Part shown: positions 42,505-52,040 of the stretch, piece by piece
How the letters are laid out: the number at the start of each line of letters is the position of its first letter
How positions within the stretch are numbered: position 1 is the first letter of the stretch
Origin: Cystobacter fuscus
Lineage (GTDB): Bacteria; Myxococcota; Myxococcia; Myxococcales; Myxococcaceae
Reading direction: 5' to 3'
NCBI RefSeq assembly: GCF_002305875.1
Contig: NZ_CP022098.1
Coordinates: 7,502,001 to 7,566,000 of the forward strand
DNA length: 64,000 bases
Made by a program: the position numbers and the translations under genes
The notes under the pieces: model-generated
The model's input: the letters and a program-made list of their open reading frames with translations, nothing else
What the model was told of the DNA's origin: nothing
Database searches by the model: none

Positions 42505-44844
42505 ATGAAGCAAGACATTCCTCTGGTGACCGTCATCATCCCCGTGAAGAACGGTGGAGCCCTGCTGCGGGAGTGTCTCTCCGCGGTGTTCTCCCAGCAG
42601 ACCGACTTCCCCTATGAAGTCTTGTGCGTCGACAGCGGCTCCAAGGATGACTCGGTGGACATCATCCGCTCGTTTCCCGCGCGGCTGCTGCAGATCGATC
42701 CCGCCACCTTCGGACACGGACGGACGCGCAACCTGGCCATCGAGCACAGCCCCACCGACTTCGTCGCGCTCATCACCCAGGACGCCGTCCCGGACAACGA
42801 TGCCTGGCTACGGGAGCTGATCGCGCCGATGCGCGACAACGAGCAGGTGGCCGGTGTCTTCGGGCGCCACAAGCCGCATGCCGGCTGCATCCCGTCCGAG
42901 GCGTACATGCTGGAGCGGCACTTCGCCCACTTCGGTGCGGACACCACCCTCTTCCAGATCCGTCCGGGGCCCGAGGGGTGGGCCCACTACGAGGCGAACA
43001 AGCCTTATTACCGCTTCCTGTCCGACAACAACGCCGCCCTGCGCCGCTCGGTATGGAAACGCATCCCCTACCGGGACGTGGAGTTCATGGAGGATCAGCT
43101 GTGGGGCGCGGACGTCCTGGAGGCGGGCTACATCAAGGCCTATGCGCCCCATGCCGTGGTGCGGCACAGCCACAACTACTCGCCCCTGACCCAGGCCCGG
43201 CGCGCCTTCGACGAGGCGCGCTTCCATCGCCAGTACTTCGATCCCAAGCACCTGCCCGGCTTTCGCGCCATGTTGCGCGACAAGCTGCACCAGTCGAAGC
43301 AGGACGTGCGCCGACTGCTGAATGATCCCGCGGAGAGCGACAAGCTCTCCAAGGCCATGGTCATGGTGGGCCGGGATGTGGGCCAGGCGCTGGGCTGGTG
43401 CCTGGGAGACCGGTACGAATTGCTGCCGGTGGGCATGGTGCGCCGCATCTCCCAGCACCATGAGCTCAAGGGAGATGCGAACGACCCGTCCGGCGCTTCC
43501 TCCTCGCTGGTGGAGCACGTGAAGCAGACGTACCAGCACTCGCTGGCCGAGCGCGGCAAGCTGGGCACGATGACCGAGGCGATTCGCAAGGCCATCGGCC
43601 ACTACCGGCAATCACGACAGCACGGGTTGAGCCGGACGATGCTCGACGTCCGGCGGAGCCTGCGGCCCACGCCTCCGCCCACGCGCGGCTGGTGGCATGC
43701 CGAGCAGTACGTCTACATCGAGCCGCCCAAGACGCCAGTCGCGCCGGAAGAGCCGCGGCGAGTGGATCCGAACCGACTGGTCATCAACTGGGTCATCCCC
43801 CCCTTTGGCCGGGGAGGCGGCGGGCACATGACCATCTTCCGTACCATCCAGCACCTGGAGCGGTTGGGTCATGAGTGCCGGGTGTACGTGGTGGATAGCA
43901 GTGAGATGGCACCCGAGCCCATGCGGCTGCAGTCGCTTGTCCACGAGTGGTTCTTGCCCATCCGCGCGCCGGTGTACCACCTGCGCGAGGAGATGGAGCC
44001 GGCGGACCTGGTGGTGGCCACCTCCTGGCATACCGCCTACCCGGTGCGGGCCAGCCACTGCGCACCCGCGAAGGTGTATTTCATCCAGGACTACGAATCG
44101 GCCTTCTATTCCATGGGCGCCGAGTGGCAGTTCGTGGAAGACACCTACCACTTCGGCTTTTACGGACTGACGGCGGGCACGTGGCTCGAGAAGAAGATGC
44201 GCGAGCAATACGGCATGTACGCCCGGAGCTTCCCGCTGGCCGTGGATCACTCCATCTATTACCCGGAGCCGGGCCTCAAGACAGACAAGCGCCGGATCTT
44301 CGCCTACATGCGGCCCCACACGACGCGCCGGGGCTTCCAGCTCGTGGCACTCGCCCTGGCGAAGGTGAAGGAGCGCTTCCCCGACGCGGAAATCCACATC
44401 GCCGGCTCGGTGCTACATCCCTCCGCCCTGCCCGTCCCCTTCGTGGGACACGGCGTGCTGGACTTCGCGGATCTGCGCCGGGTGTTCTCCATGTGCGACG
44501 TGGGCGTGTGCCTGTCCTTCACGAATTACAGCCTGCTGCCCCAGGAGATGGCCGCCTGTGGCTGCCCGGTGGTGGAGATCGACGTGGAGAGCACCCGCGC
44601 CGCCTACCCTCCGGGCGCCGTGGTGCTGGCGCCCCCGACGGTGGAGGGGCTCTCCACGGAGATCTGCCGCCTCCTCGAGGACGAAGACCACCGGCAGAAG
44701 CAGATCAGCGCGGGCTTCACGTATGTGCGTGACCTGTCCTGGGAGAAGGCACTCGATCAGTCGGCCGAAGCCCTGAAGGAGTTTGCCCTCCACGCCACCC
44801 ACCAGGAGGCACGGCCGGTCTCCCTACTGCGCTCGGCCCGGTGA
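42505..44844 (+). CDS. GT2-GT4 fusion, probable rhamnosyltransferase
   Basis: 779 residues. N-terminal GT2 (~5-270): PLVTVIIPVKNGGALLRECL, GSKDDSVDIIRSFPARLLQI and FGHGRTRNLAIEHS, a pattern typical of rhamnosyltransferase-type GT2 enzymes. A helical linker follows, then a GT4-like domain (~425-770) similar to WsaF rhamnosyltransferases: WVIPPFGRGGGGHMTIFRTI, VYFIQDYESAFYSMGAEWQF, RPHTTRRGFQLV, SFTNYSLLPQEMAACGCPVV. It probably extends a rhamnan-like or rhamnose-containing polysaccharide using dTDP-rhamnose from the adjacent rfb genes. It is convergent with rfbC. Confidence 0.85.
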   Translation: MKQDIPLVTVIIPVKNGGALLRECLSAVFSQQTDFPYEVLCVDSGSKDDSVDIIRSFPARLLQIDPATFGHGRTRNLAIEHSPTDFVALITQDAVPDNDAWLRELIAPMRDNEQVAGVFGRHKPHAGCIPSEAYMLERHFAHFGADTTLFQIRPGPEGWAHYEANKPYYRFLSDNNAALRRSVWKRIPYRDVEFMEDQLWGADVLEAGYIKAYAPHAVVRHSHNYSPLTQARRAFDEARFHRQYFDPKHLPGFRAMLRDKLHQSKQDVRRLLNDPAESDKLSKAMVMVGRDVGQALGWCLGDRYELLPVGMVRRISQHHELKGDANDPSGASSSLVEHVKQTYQHSLAERGKLGTMTEAIRKAIGHYRQSRQHGLSRTMLDVRRSLRPTPPPTRGWWHAEQYVYIEPPKTPVAPEEPRRVDPNRLVINWVIPPFGRGGGGHMTIFRTIQHLERLGHECRVYVVDSSEMAPEPMRLQSLVHEWFLPIRAPVYHLREEMEPADLVVATSWHTAYPVRASHCAPAKVYFIQDYESAFYSMGAEWQFVEDTYHFGFYGLTAGTWLEKKMREQYGMYARSFPLAVDHSIYYPEPGLKTDKRRIFAYMRPHTTRRGFQLVALALAKVKERFPDAEIHIAGSVLHPSALPVPFVGHGVLDFADLRRVFSMCDVGVCLSFTNYSLLPQEMAACGCPVVEIDVESTRAAYPPGAVVLAPPTVEGLSTEICRLLEDEDHRQKQISAGFTYVRDLSWEKALDQSAEALKEFALHATHQEARPVSLLRSAR

Positions 44845-44869
44845 GCCAGCCGAGCGCGGGGCACGCGGC

Positions 44870-45421
44870 TCAGCCCGCGTAGGAGGGCAGCAGCGGCGCG
44901 TCCTTGAGGCGTGGGGCGGCGCTGTCCTTGGCGGACAACACGGGCGACGTCACCGGCCAGGGGATGCCCAGGTCGGGGTCGTTCCAGGCGATGCAATGCT
45001 CGGAGCTGGGCGAGTAGAAGTCGGTGCACTTGTAATGGAAGTCCACGCTCTCGGAGAGGACGCAGAAGCCATGCGCGAAGCCCGCGGGCACCCACAACTG
45101 GCGCCGGTTGTCCGCGGACAGCTCCACGCCCACCCAGCGGCCGAACGTCGGCGAGCCCCGGCGGATATCCACCGCCACGTCGTAGACGGCGCCCGCGAGC
45201 ACCTGCACCAGCTTGCCCTGCGCATGGGGCTCCTGGAAGTGCAGGCCGCGGAGGATGCCCCTGGACGAGCGCGAGAAGTTGTCCTGCACGAAGGGGCCTG
45301 GGATGCCCAGTTCCGCGTAGCGCTTCGCATGGAACATCTCCATGAAGAAGCCGCGGTTGTCCCCGAAGCGCTTGGGCTCGAGCAGGAGGACTTCGGGCAG
45401 TGCCGTATCCAGGCGCGTCAT
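44870..45421 (-). CDS. rfbC: dTDP-4-dehydrorhamnose 3,5-epimerase
   Basis: 183 residues, the usual family length. Catalyses the third step of dTDP-L-rhamnose synthesis. Motifs: [31 protein letters not shown] with the catalytic His, [14 protein letters not shown], and [16 protein letters not shown]. The ATG overlaps the rfbA stop codon (ATGA), so translation is coupled. It is the last gene of the rfbB-D-A-C run. Cytoplasmic cupin dimer. Confidence 0.95.
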   Translation of the reverse strand: MTRLDTALPEVLLLEPKRFGDNRGFFMEMFHAKRYAELGIPGPFVQDNFSRSSRGILRGLHFQEPHAQGKLVQVLAGAVYDVAVDIRRGSPTFGRWVGVELSADNRRQLWVPAGFAHGFCVLSESVDFHYKCTDFYSPSSEHCIAWNDPDLGIPWPVTSPVLSAKDSAAPRLKDAPLLPSYAG

Positions 45422-46299
45422 GTCCGGGCTCCCTTGTTCTCGATGAGGGCCATCAGGTAGCGCCCGTAGTCGTTCTTGCGCATGGGGTGGGCGAGCTCGG
45501 CCACCTTGGCCGCGGTGATGTAGCCCATGCGGAAGGCGATCTCCTCGGGGCACGCCACCTTGAGGCCCTGCCGGTTCTCGATGATCTGGATGAAGTTGGA
45601 GGCTTCCATGAGCGACTCATGGGTGCCCGTGTCCAACCACGCGTAGCCGCGCCCCATCAGCTCCACCTGGAGCTGCTGCCTGCGCAGATAGGCGATGTTC
45701 ACGTCGGTGATCTCCAGCTCGCCACGCGGCGAGGGCTTGAGCTCCCGGGCGATGTCCACCACCTGATTGTCGTAGAAGTACAGACCCGTCACCGCGTAGT
45801 TGGACTTGGGCTCGGCGGGCTTCTCCACGAGGCTCAACGCGCGACCACTCGCGTCCAGCTCCACCACGCCATAGCGCTCCGGATCCTTCACGAAGTAGCC
45901 GAAGACGGTGGCACCCGAGGTGCGCGCCGCCGCGCGCTGCACCTGCTCGCTCAGGCCATGGCCGTAGAAGATGTTGTCGCCCAGGATGAGGGAGACGGGA
46001 TCCTTGCCCACGAACTCGCGGCCGATGATGAAGGCCTGGGCCAGTCCGTCCGGACTGGGCTGCACCGCGTACCGGAAGTTCACACCCCACTGCTCACCCG
46101 AGCCGAGCAGCTCCTCGAAGCGCGGAAGGTCCGTGGGGGTGGAGATGATCAGGATGTCCCGGATCCCCGCCAGCATCAGCGTGGTGATCGGGTAGTAGAT
46201 CATCGGCTTGTCGTAGATGGGCAGCAACTGTTTGCTGACCACACGCGTGAGTGGATACAGCCGCGTGCCGGAGCCTCCGGCGAGAACGATTCCCTTCAT
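45418..46299 (-). CDS. rfbA: glucose-1-phosphate thymidylyltransferase
   Basis: 293 residues. Makes dTDP-glucose, the first committed step to dTDP-rhamnose. The nucleotidyltransferase signature [20 protein letters not shown], the Lys-containing [27 protein letters not shown] (metal Asp), [20 protein letters not shown] and [15 protein letters not shown] are all present. The 97-base gap to the upstream rfbD is the largest within the rfb group. Feedback inhibition by dTDP-rhamnose is usual for the family. Confidence 0.95.
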   Translation of the reverse strand: MKGIVLAGGSGTRLYPLTRVVSKQLLPIYDKPMIYYPITTLMLAGIRDILIISTPTDLPRFEELLGSGEQWGVNFRYAVQPSPDGLAQAFIIGREFVGKDPVSLILGDNIFYGHGLSEQVQRAAARTSGATVFGYFVKDPERYGVVELDASGRALSLVEKPAEPKSNYAVTGLYFYDNQVVDIARELKPSPRGELEITDVNIAYLRRQQLQVELMGRGYAWLDTGTHESLMEASNFIQIIENRQGLKVACPEEIAFRMGYITAAKVAELAHPMRKNDYGRYLMALIENKGART

Positions 46300-46396
46300 G
46301 ACTTGCCTCTCCAGCTCCGCCAGACGCGACGTGCTCCGGCCCTTCCACACACCCTGACGGATCCGACAGGGCTATACCGGTCCTGGGGCCGCCCGT

Positions 46397-47296
46397 TCAA
46401 GAACCCCGCCCGGATCGCCACGCGGCGTGAAAACGCTTCAGGGACTCGGCGAGCGGCAACGGTTGGGCGCTCAGCAGGGAGCGCACCTTGTCCACCTTCA
46501 GGCCGCTGCGCAGCGGCCGAGGGCTCGCCAGCTTCATGTCCGCCAGGCGAGTGGGAACGAGGAGCTGGGGATCGAAACCAAACACCTCGCACAGGGCCCG
46601 GCCGAAGCTCATCCGGTCCACCACGTCCGCGCCACAGGTGTTCCAGATGCCGCCGAGCTTGCGCTCGCCCAGCTCGCACACCATGGCGGCCACGCTGTCC
46701 GCGAGGCTCGCGGAGACGAACTGATCCTCGAACAGGCGGACCTGCTGCCCCTTCTCCAGGGAGCCGACGAGCCAGGCGCCGAAGTTGGGACGGCCCGCCG
46801 CGGGCCACCCGTACACCACCGCGGTGCGCGCGATGGCGCAGCCAGGCACGAAGGTACGCGCGGCCTGCTCGGCCATGTGCTTGGTGAGGGCGTAGACGCC
46901 ACGCGGGTTGGGCAGCGCCTGCTCGTCATAGGGCCCGTGCTCGCCATCGAAGACGTAGTCGGTGGACACGTGCACCAGGTGCGCACCGAGCTTGCGCGCG
47001 CTCCGAGCCACCGCGGCGGTGGCGGTGACGTTGGCGGCGAAGGCCTGCTCGGGATCGCGCTCGCACGCATCCACCTCCGTCATGGAGGCCGGATGGAGGA
47101 TGACCTCGGGCGCCGCGGCCTCGAGGGCCGTGGCCACGTCCTGCTCGCGCGTGAGATCACACTCCACGTACGAGTAGGCACCCGTGGTGCGCCGGGGGCC
47201 GCGGCCCAGCCCCACCACCTGGTGCCCGGCCTTCTCCAGGAGCGCACACACCCGGCTGCCGACCAGCCCGTTGGAACCCGTGACGAGGAATCGCAT
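46397..47296 (-). CDS. rfbD: dTDP-4-dehydrorhamnose reductase
   Basis: 299 residues, extended SDR fold. NADPH-binding FLVTGSNGLVGSRVCALL at the start, catalytic Thr/Tyr/Lys in STDYVFDG and GVYALTKHMAEQ (Y-A-L-T-K), and conserved PEVILHPASMTEVDACE. It carries out the last step to dTDP-L-rhamnose. The cofactor glycine motif reads GSNGLVG and the Tyr-x3-Lys is complete. It starts 17 bases after rfbB. Confidence 0.9.
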   Translation of the reverse strand: MRFLVTGSNGLVGSRVCALLEKAGHQVVGLGRGPRRTTGAYSYVECDLTREQDVATALEAAAPEVILHPASMTEVDACERDPEQAFAANVTATAAVARSARKLGAHLVHVSTDYVFDGEHGPYDEQALPNPRGVYALTKHMAEQAARTFVPGCAIARTAVVYGWPAAGRPNFGAWLVGSLEKGQQVRLFEDQFVSASLADSVAAMVCELGERKLGGIWNTCGADVVDRMSFGRALCEVFGFDPQLLVPTRLADMKLASPRPLRSGLKVDKVRSLLSAQPLPLAESLKRFHAAWRSGRGS

Positions 47297-47313
47297 GGTG
47301 GTGTCTCCCGGAA

Positions 47314-48333
47314 TCAGCCGTTGAGGCGCGTGCGGTACTGAGTCTCGAAGTACTGGCGGTAGGCGCCGCTCATCACCCGCTCCCACCAGGCCGCGTTGTC
47401 CACGTACCAGCGCACCGTCTCCTTCAGGCCCTGCTCGAAGGTGTGCGCCGGCGTCCAGCCCAGCTCGGTGCGGATCTTCGTCGGATCGATGGCGTAGCGC
47501 CGATCATGCCCCGGGCGATCCTTCACGTACTTGATGAGGGACTCGGGCTTGCCCACCAGACCGAGGATCGCCTTGACGATCTCGATGTTCTTGCGCTCGG
47601 AGTTGCCGCCGATGTTGTAGACCTGACCGGCCTTGCCCTTCTCCAGCGCGACGAGCAGCGCCGCGCAGTGGTCCTCCACGTGGAGCCAGTCGCGCACGTT
47701 GGCGCCATCGCCGTAGACGGGCAGCGGCTTGTCGTGCAGGGCGTTGACCACCATGAGGGGGATGAGCTTCTCGGGGAACTGGTAGCGGCCGTAGTTGTTG
47801 GAGCAGCGCGTCACCACCACGTCCATGCCGAAGGTATGGTGCCAGGCCAGCGCGAGCAGATCCGAGCTCGTCTTGGACGCCGAGTAGGGGCTGGAGGGCT
47901 GCAGCGGCGAGGTCTCGGTGAAGTAGCCGGTGGGGCCGAGCGAGCCGTACACCTCGTCGGTGGAGACCATCAGGAAGCGCTTGATGCCGCGCACGCGGCT
48001 GGCCTCGAGCAGCTGCTGGGTGCCCAGCACGTTGGCCTGGATGAAGGCCTCGGGACCGAGGATGGAGCGGTCCACGTGGCTCTCGGCCGCCAGGTGCATG
48101 ACGGCGTCGATCTGGTGCACGCCCATGAGGTGCTCGACGAGCTCGCGATTGGCCACGTCCCCGCGCACGAAGACGTGCTTGGGGTCTCCCTCCAGCTCCT
48201 TGAGCGTCTCCAGGTTGCCGGCGTAGGTGAGCTTGTCGAGATTGACGATCGTCCAGTCGGGACGCACCCGGCGCAGGTACTTGACCAGGTTGGAGCCAAT
48301 GAAACCACAACCACCGGTGACCAGGACGTTCAT
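47314..48333 (-). CDS. rfbB: dTDP-glucose 4,6-dehydratase
   Basis: 339 residues. ATG 48333 starts directly at the Rossmann motif MNVLVTGGCGFIGSNLVKYL. Catalytic STDEVYGSL (Thr-Asp-Glu) and YSASK (Tyr/Lys) are intact, as are MHLAAESHVDRSI and CSNNYGRYQFPEKLIPLM. It catalyses the second step of dTDP-rhamnose synthesis with bound NAD+. It is the first gene of the rfb operon and diverges from a GT4 gene across ~115 bases that should hold both promoters. Confidence 0.95.
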   Translation of the reverse strand: MNVLVTGGCGFIGSNLVKYLRRVRPDWTIVNLDKLTYAGNLETLKELEGDPKHVFVRGDVANRELVEHLMGVHQIDAVMHLAAESHVDRSILGPEAFIQANVLGTQQLLEASRVRGIKRFLMVSTDEVYGSLGPTGYFTETSPLQPSSPYSASKTSSDLLALAWHHTFGMDVVVTRCSNNYGRYQFPEKLIPLMVVNALHDKPLPVYGDGANVRDWLHVEDHCAALLVALEKGKAGQVYNIGGNSERKNIEIVKAILGLVGKPESLIKYVKDRPGHDRRYAIDPTKIRTELGWTPAHTFEQGLKETVRWYVDNAAWWERVMSGAYRQYFETQYRTRLNG

Positions 48334-48448
48334 CGACGAACTCGAAGAGTAAAGAAGTGAGGACCGCGCGCCTGAGTAGCGAAGGGGCCCCGGGACGTCA
48401 AGGCGACCTTGTGTGCTGTGCGTACCCCGGATACACGCTGGAGCCATC

Positions 48449-50089
48449 GTGAGAATCCCCAGAAGCAGACGGACGGCCGGGCCCTCCGCGTCCCGGGCGG
48501 TCCATCAATTCGTGCCCCGGCTCGCCTGGGGCGACGCGGTGGGCAACCAGGTGCGCTACCTGCGCGAGTTGCTGCGCGGCTGGGGCCACGCCTCGGAAAT
48601 CTACGCGGAGCAGTGGGACGAGGCGAGCAGTGGGCTCGTACGGCCCGCACGGGATTATCCACGCGAGGCGGACGACTCGAGCGCGCTGCTCATCCACCAC
48701 AGCTTCGAGTCGAGGCTGGTGCCGCTGCTCGCCCGGGCGCCGGGACGCAAGGCGCTCATCTACCACAACATCACCCCGGCCCGGCTCTTCGAGGGCTTCG
48801 AGCACAAGGTGGCCCGGGCGTGTGAGGCCGCGCGCGAGGAGCTGCTCGCCCTACGGCCCCTGGTGGAGCGCGCCTGGGCCTATTCGCGATTCAGCACCGA
48901 GGAGCTGGTGGCGGCGGGCTTCCCGCACGTGTCCGAGCTGCCCTTCGCGGTGGACTGGAGCGCCTTCGACGTGGCGCCGGATCCAACGCTGCGCGCCGAG
49001 CTCGATGACGGGTGCGCCAACCTGCTCTTCGTGGGCCGCGCCGTGCCCAGCAAGCGCGTGGATGACGTGCTGCGCGTCTTCACCGCCTGGCAGCGGTTGT
49101 ACCACCCCCGCTCCCGGCTCGTCGTGGCCGGCTACCTCAACCGCGAGACGCCCTATGGCGCGTACCTGTACGGCCTCAAGGAGATGCTCGGCGCCGAGCG
49201 CGTGCAGTTCCTCGGGCGCGTGAGCGCGGCACAGCTCTCCGCGTGCTACGCGACGGCCTCGGTGTACCTCTCCATGAGCCGGCACGAGGGGTTCGGCGTG
49301 CCGCTGCTGGAGGCGATGTACCGGGGCGTGCCCGTGGTGGCGTACGGCGCCGCGGCGGTGCCCGAGACGATGGGTGGAGCGGGCGTGGCCACGCTGACGA
49401 ACGAGCCGCTGGAGGTGGCGCGGCTGCTCGCGGCGCTGGAGAACAACCCCACGCTCAAGCAGGAGATGCTCTCCGCTCAGCGCGCCCGGGTGGCTCGATT
49501 GGGCCAGGAAGCCGTAGCCGCGACCATCCGCGAGGCGCTCCAGCCCTTCCTCACGAGCCCCGCGAGCACGCCGACTCCTTCCGCCGAGGACCCTGCTGGA
49601 GTGACGCTCGTGTGCCCCGGCCTCGCCGCCTTCCCCGAAGCACCCGACTCCCGGCTCGCCCTCCGGCTCGCGCAGCGGCTCTCCCCCCACCGCCTGTTGA
49701 CGTTGGATCCCTCTGCCCGGCCCACGCAGCGGGCTCCCCGGACGCAGCGGGTGGGAAGCCAGCAGGTGCTCGCCTTCTCGCCCGACGAGCCCCTCTCGAG
49801 GGATCCCGCGCGGCCACTGCCCAGCTCCTCCTCGCTCGAGATGGCGCTGCGCACCTCGCGCGCGCCCCTGCTCTTCCTCCCCGCGAACTCGCTGCTCGCC
49901 CGCGACAGCCTGCCCTTCGTCTCCCGCCGGGCCTGGGGCGTGCGCGACGTGAAGGGAGCGGCCCCCGCGCCCGAGGTGACGTCCCACCTGGGCTCGCGGC
50001 TGATCTCCGTCGACATCCACCAGCCGGAGCCCGCCGTGTCCGCGCTCATCCAGGCCCTGCGGCCCCCTGGAGCCTCCCGTGCGTCCTGA
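48449..50089 (+). CDS. GT4 glycosyltransferase with C-terminal extension
   Basis: 546 residues from GTG 48449 (an in-frame GTG at 48413 is also possible). The N-terminal half starts VHQFVPRLAWGDAVGNQVRYL, a GT-B acceptor domain. The GT4 core includes NLLFVGRAVPSKRVDDVLRVF, VQFLGRVSAAQLSACYATAS and SMSRHEGFGVPLLEAMYRGVPVV (the E-x7-E motif). The last ~180 residues form an unusual, less conserved extension with an HRLLTLDPSARPTQRAPRTQ segment. It probably transfers a hexose or mannose-type sugar during O-antigen assembly. It overlaps the next gene by 11 bases. Confidence 0.85.
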   Translation: MRIPRSRRTAGPSASRAVHQFVPRLAWGDAVGNQVRYLRELLRGWGHASEIYAEQWDEASSGLVRPARDYPREADDSSALLIHHSFESRLVPLLARAPGRKALIYHNITPARLFEGFEHKVARACEAAREELLALRPLVERAWAYSRFSTEELVAAGFPHVSELPFAVDWSAFDVAPDPTLRAELDDGCANLLFVGRAVPSKRVDDVLRVFTAWQRLYHPRSRLVVAGYLNRETPYGAYLYGLKEMLGAERVQFLGRVSAAQLSACYATASVYLSMSRHEGFGVPLLEAMYRGVPVVAYGAAAVPETMGGAGVATLTNEPLEVARLLAALENNPTLKQEMLSAQRARVARLGQEAVAATIREALQPFLTSPASTPTPSAEDPAGVTLVCPGLAAFPEAPDSRLALRLAQRLSPHRLLTLDPSARPTQRAPRTQRVGSQQVLAFSPDEPLSRDPARPLPSSSSLEMALRTSRAPLLFLPANSLLARDSLPFVSRRAWGVRDVKGAAPAPEVTSHLGSRLISVDIHQPEPAVSALIQALRPPGASRAS

Positions 50090-50534
50090 AGATCTCCTCA
50101 CCGCGTCCCCCCTCGCCGAGCGCCTCGCGGAGGAGGCAGGACGGTTGCCCACGCCCCCCGCCGCGCAGGTGGAGGCGATACGCCAGCTCCTCGACGCCTC
50201 GTGGCGGGCTCCGGCGGAGACCGAGTGGCCCCCATTGCTGCAAGCCCCCCGCGAGAAGAAGGACAGCCGCTACGCGGAGCCGCCCACGTCGCACCGCTCC
50301 GGCCTGACGGGTCCTCTGCTGGTGGGGGCCAAGCGCGCCTTCCGGCTCGCCTTCCAGCCCTTCATCAACGAGGTGCTGCGCAAGCAGGTGGAGTTCAACG
50401 AGGCCATCCTCGACTCCCTGGCGCTCATCTACGAGCACCAGCGCGAGGAGTCGCGGACCCAGAGTGCCTGGCGCCGCGAGGTCATGACGCGGCTGGCGGC
50501 GCTCGAGCGCTCCGGCAAACCGCCCTCGCCGTAG
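50079..50534 (+). CDS. hypothetical protein coupled to the GT4 gene
   Basis: 151 residues from GTG 50079, which overlaps the GT4 stop region, implying coupled translation. It begins PEDLLTASPLAERLAEEAGR and contains PLLVGAKRAFRLAFQPFINEVLRKQVEFNEAILDSLALIYEHQREE, an amphipathic helical stretch likely to mediate contact with membrane or partner. No catalytic motif is visible. Similar small proteins sit beside glycosyltransferases in other polysaccharide loci. Function unknown. Confidence 0.65.
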   Translation: MRPEDLLTASPLAERLAEEAGRLPTPPAAQVEAIRQLLDASWRAPAETEWPPLLQAPREKKDSRYAEPPTSHRSGLTGPLLVGAKRAFRLAFQPFINEVLRKQVEFNEAILDSLALIYEHQREESRTQSAWRREVMTRLAALERSGKPPSP

Positions 50535-50564
50535 GCGTCACGCCGGGGCGGCGGAAGTGGTTCG

Positions 50565-52040
50565 TCAGCGCAGCCCCCGGGCCATGGAACGCAAGGCACC
50601 ATGCAGCCAGGGCAGCCGCTCGCGCAGGTGGGTGTTGAGCCCATCCACCACGCGGAATCGCAGCCCCCGGGCACTCGAGCCCTCGGCATGGGCACGCGCG
50701 AGCCCTTCTTCCAGGGCGAGGAGTGGAACGAGGAGCTGGAAGCCGGGGGACGGCCGGGCCGCGGGGGGAGGCTCCGACGAGAAGGAGCGCACCTCGCACG
50801 TCGCCAGCCCCTCCGCCAGGAACAGGGGCTCGAACAGCGCGAAGAGCCGTACGGGCAACGACGCCCCTCGCGTCTCCCTCGAGGTCGGCTCCAGACAAAA
50901 GCACCCCACTCGCGTCCGGTCGACGAGCAGAGCCTGAAGCAGCTCGGGTTCCTGGAGCAGATGGGTCAACTCCAGGTGCTCGCCGAGGGGAAAGGGCCGT
51001 TTGCTGTCGATGTACGGGACGTCCCCAGGTGCGCCGGGAAGACAGGTCGCGCGAAAGGCCCGCGCCACGCTCCAGGCGGAGCTTCCCCGCTGGAGCGCGT
51101 CGATGAGCCGCACGTAGTGCCTCGGGTACACCACGCTGCCCGCTTCCAGGAAGGCCACGTACTGGCCGCGAGCCCTTCGCAAGGCCTCGCCCCAGGCATC
51201 GGGCAGCGTCCCCGCGATTCGTTGGAACAGGAACCCGCCCAACTGACGGTGACGTTCCACCTCGCGCGCCCCCTCGGCTCCGGGCTCCTCGATGAGGATC
51301 ACCTCCAGGGAGTGATGGGCCTGACAGGCGAGGGAGAACAGCGTCTCATCCAAGAGCCCGGGCCGCGCGCGGGATTGCCCCCAGACCAGGACACTCAAGA
51401 GCCCTGGGACGGGGCGCGATTCAGCGAGCACCTTCCCTGGAGCAGGCACCACCGCGTAGAAGAGGAGGTCGGCCTCGGCCGAGGCATTGAGCTGGACGAG
51501 CAGGGTCTGGAGAGCCTCCTCGGTCCGCTCCGCGAGCCCGGAGCCACCCGGAGGCGCGCGAAACGCCTGCCGTTGCCTCACCTGGAAGCCGTGCTCCTGG
51601 AGGAGACGGGCGACCTCCGCGTCAGAAGGCCCCTCCCGTCCGGGAAGGCGTCCCTGGAGCATGGCGAGAAGACGAGCCGCGGAGCAGGCGTTCCAGAAGC
51701 CGAAGAGGAACTCCGCGCCGGGCACCTCCCGCCGCAGCACCTCGAGCCACGTCCCAAGCACCCAGGGGGCATGGCGGGGGAGCACCACGTGGGTCGGCGC
51801 GAAGCGCGCCAGGGCCGCCAGTGCCTCGGTGGAGGGCTCCGCCGCGAGCGGAGACGTGCCGTCGCCCGCGTCCAGCGCCACCTGGAACACCGCGCGGCCC
51901 ACGGCCTCCAGGGCGGCGGACAACTCCGGTTCCCGACCGAGCAGGGCCACGCGACCGCCAGCCGGCACGCACTCGAGCACCCAGGAGCGCAGGTGGACAC
52001 TCCACGGCAAGGGGTCCACTCCCACGTCGGACGAGCCCAT
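50565..52040 (-). CDS. SAM-fold plus GT2-like glycosyltransferase
   Basis: 491 residues; ATG 52040 shares one base with the upstream stop (TAATG). Residues ~1-215 look like a degenerate class I methyltransferase fold (SWVLECVPAGGRVALLGREP ... EVARLLQEHGFQVRQRQAFR). Residues ~230-470 resemble GT2 (GLLSVLVWGQSRARPGLLDETLFSLACQ, QYVAFLEAGSVVYPRHYVRL), but the usual DxD is replaced by EAG, so it may be a divergent or inactive transferase. It is the last gene of the wzm-wzt-GT2 operon. Confidence 0.65.
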   Translation of the reverse strand: MGSSDVGVDPLPWSVHLRSWVLECVPAGGRVALLGREPELSAALEAVGRAVFQVALDAGDGTSPLAAEPSTEALAALARFAPTHVVLPRHAPWVLGTWLEVLRREVPGAEFLFGFWNACSAARLLAMLQGRLPGREGPSDAEVARLLQEHGFQVRQRQAFRAPPGGSGLAERTEEALQTLLVQLNASAEADLLFYAVVPAPGKVLAESRPVPGLLSVLVWGQSRARPGLLDETLFSLACQAHHSLEVILIEEPGAEGAREVERHRQLGGFLFQRIAGTLPDAWGEALRRARGQYVAFLEAGSVVYPRHYVRLIDALQRGSSAWSVARAFRATCLPGAPGDVPYIDSKRPFPLGEHLELTHLLQEPELLQALLVDRTRVGCFCLEPTSRETRGASLPVRLFALFEPLFLAEGLATCEVRSFSSEPPPAARPSPGFQLLVPLLALEEGLARAHAEGSSARGLRFRVVDGLNTHLRERLPWLHGALRSMARGLR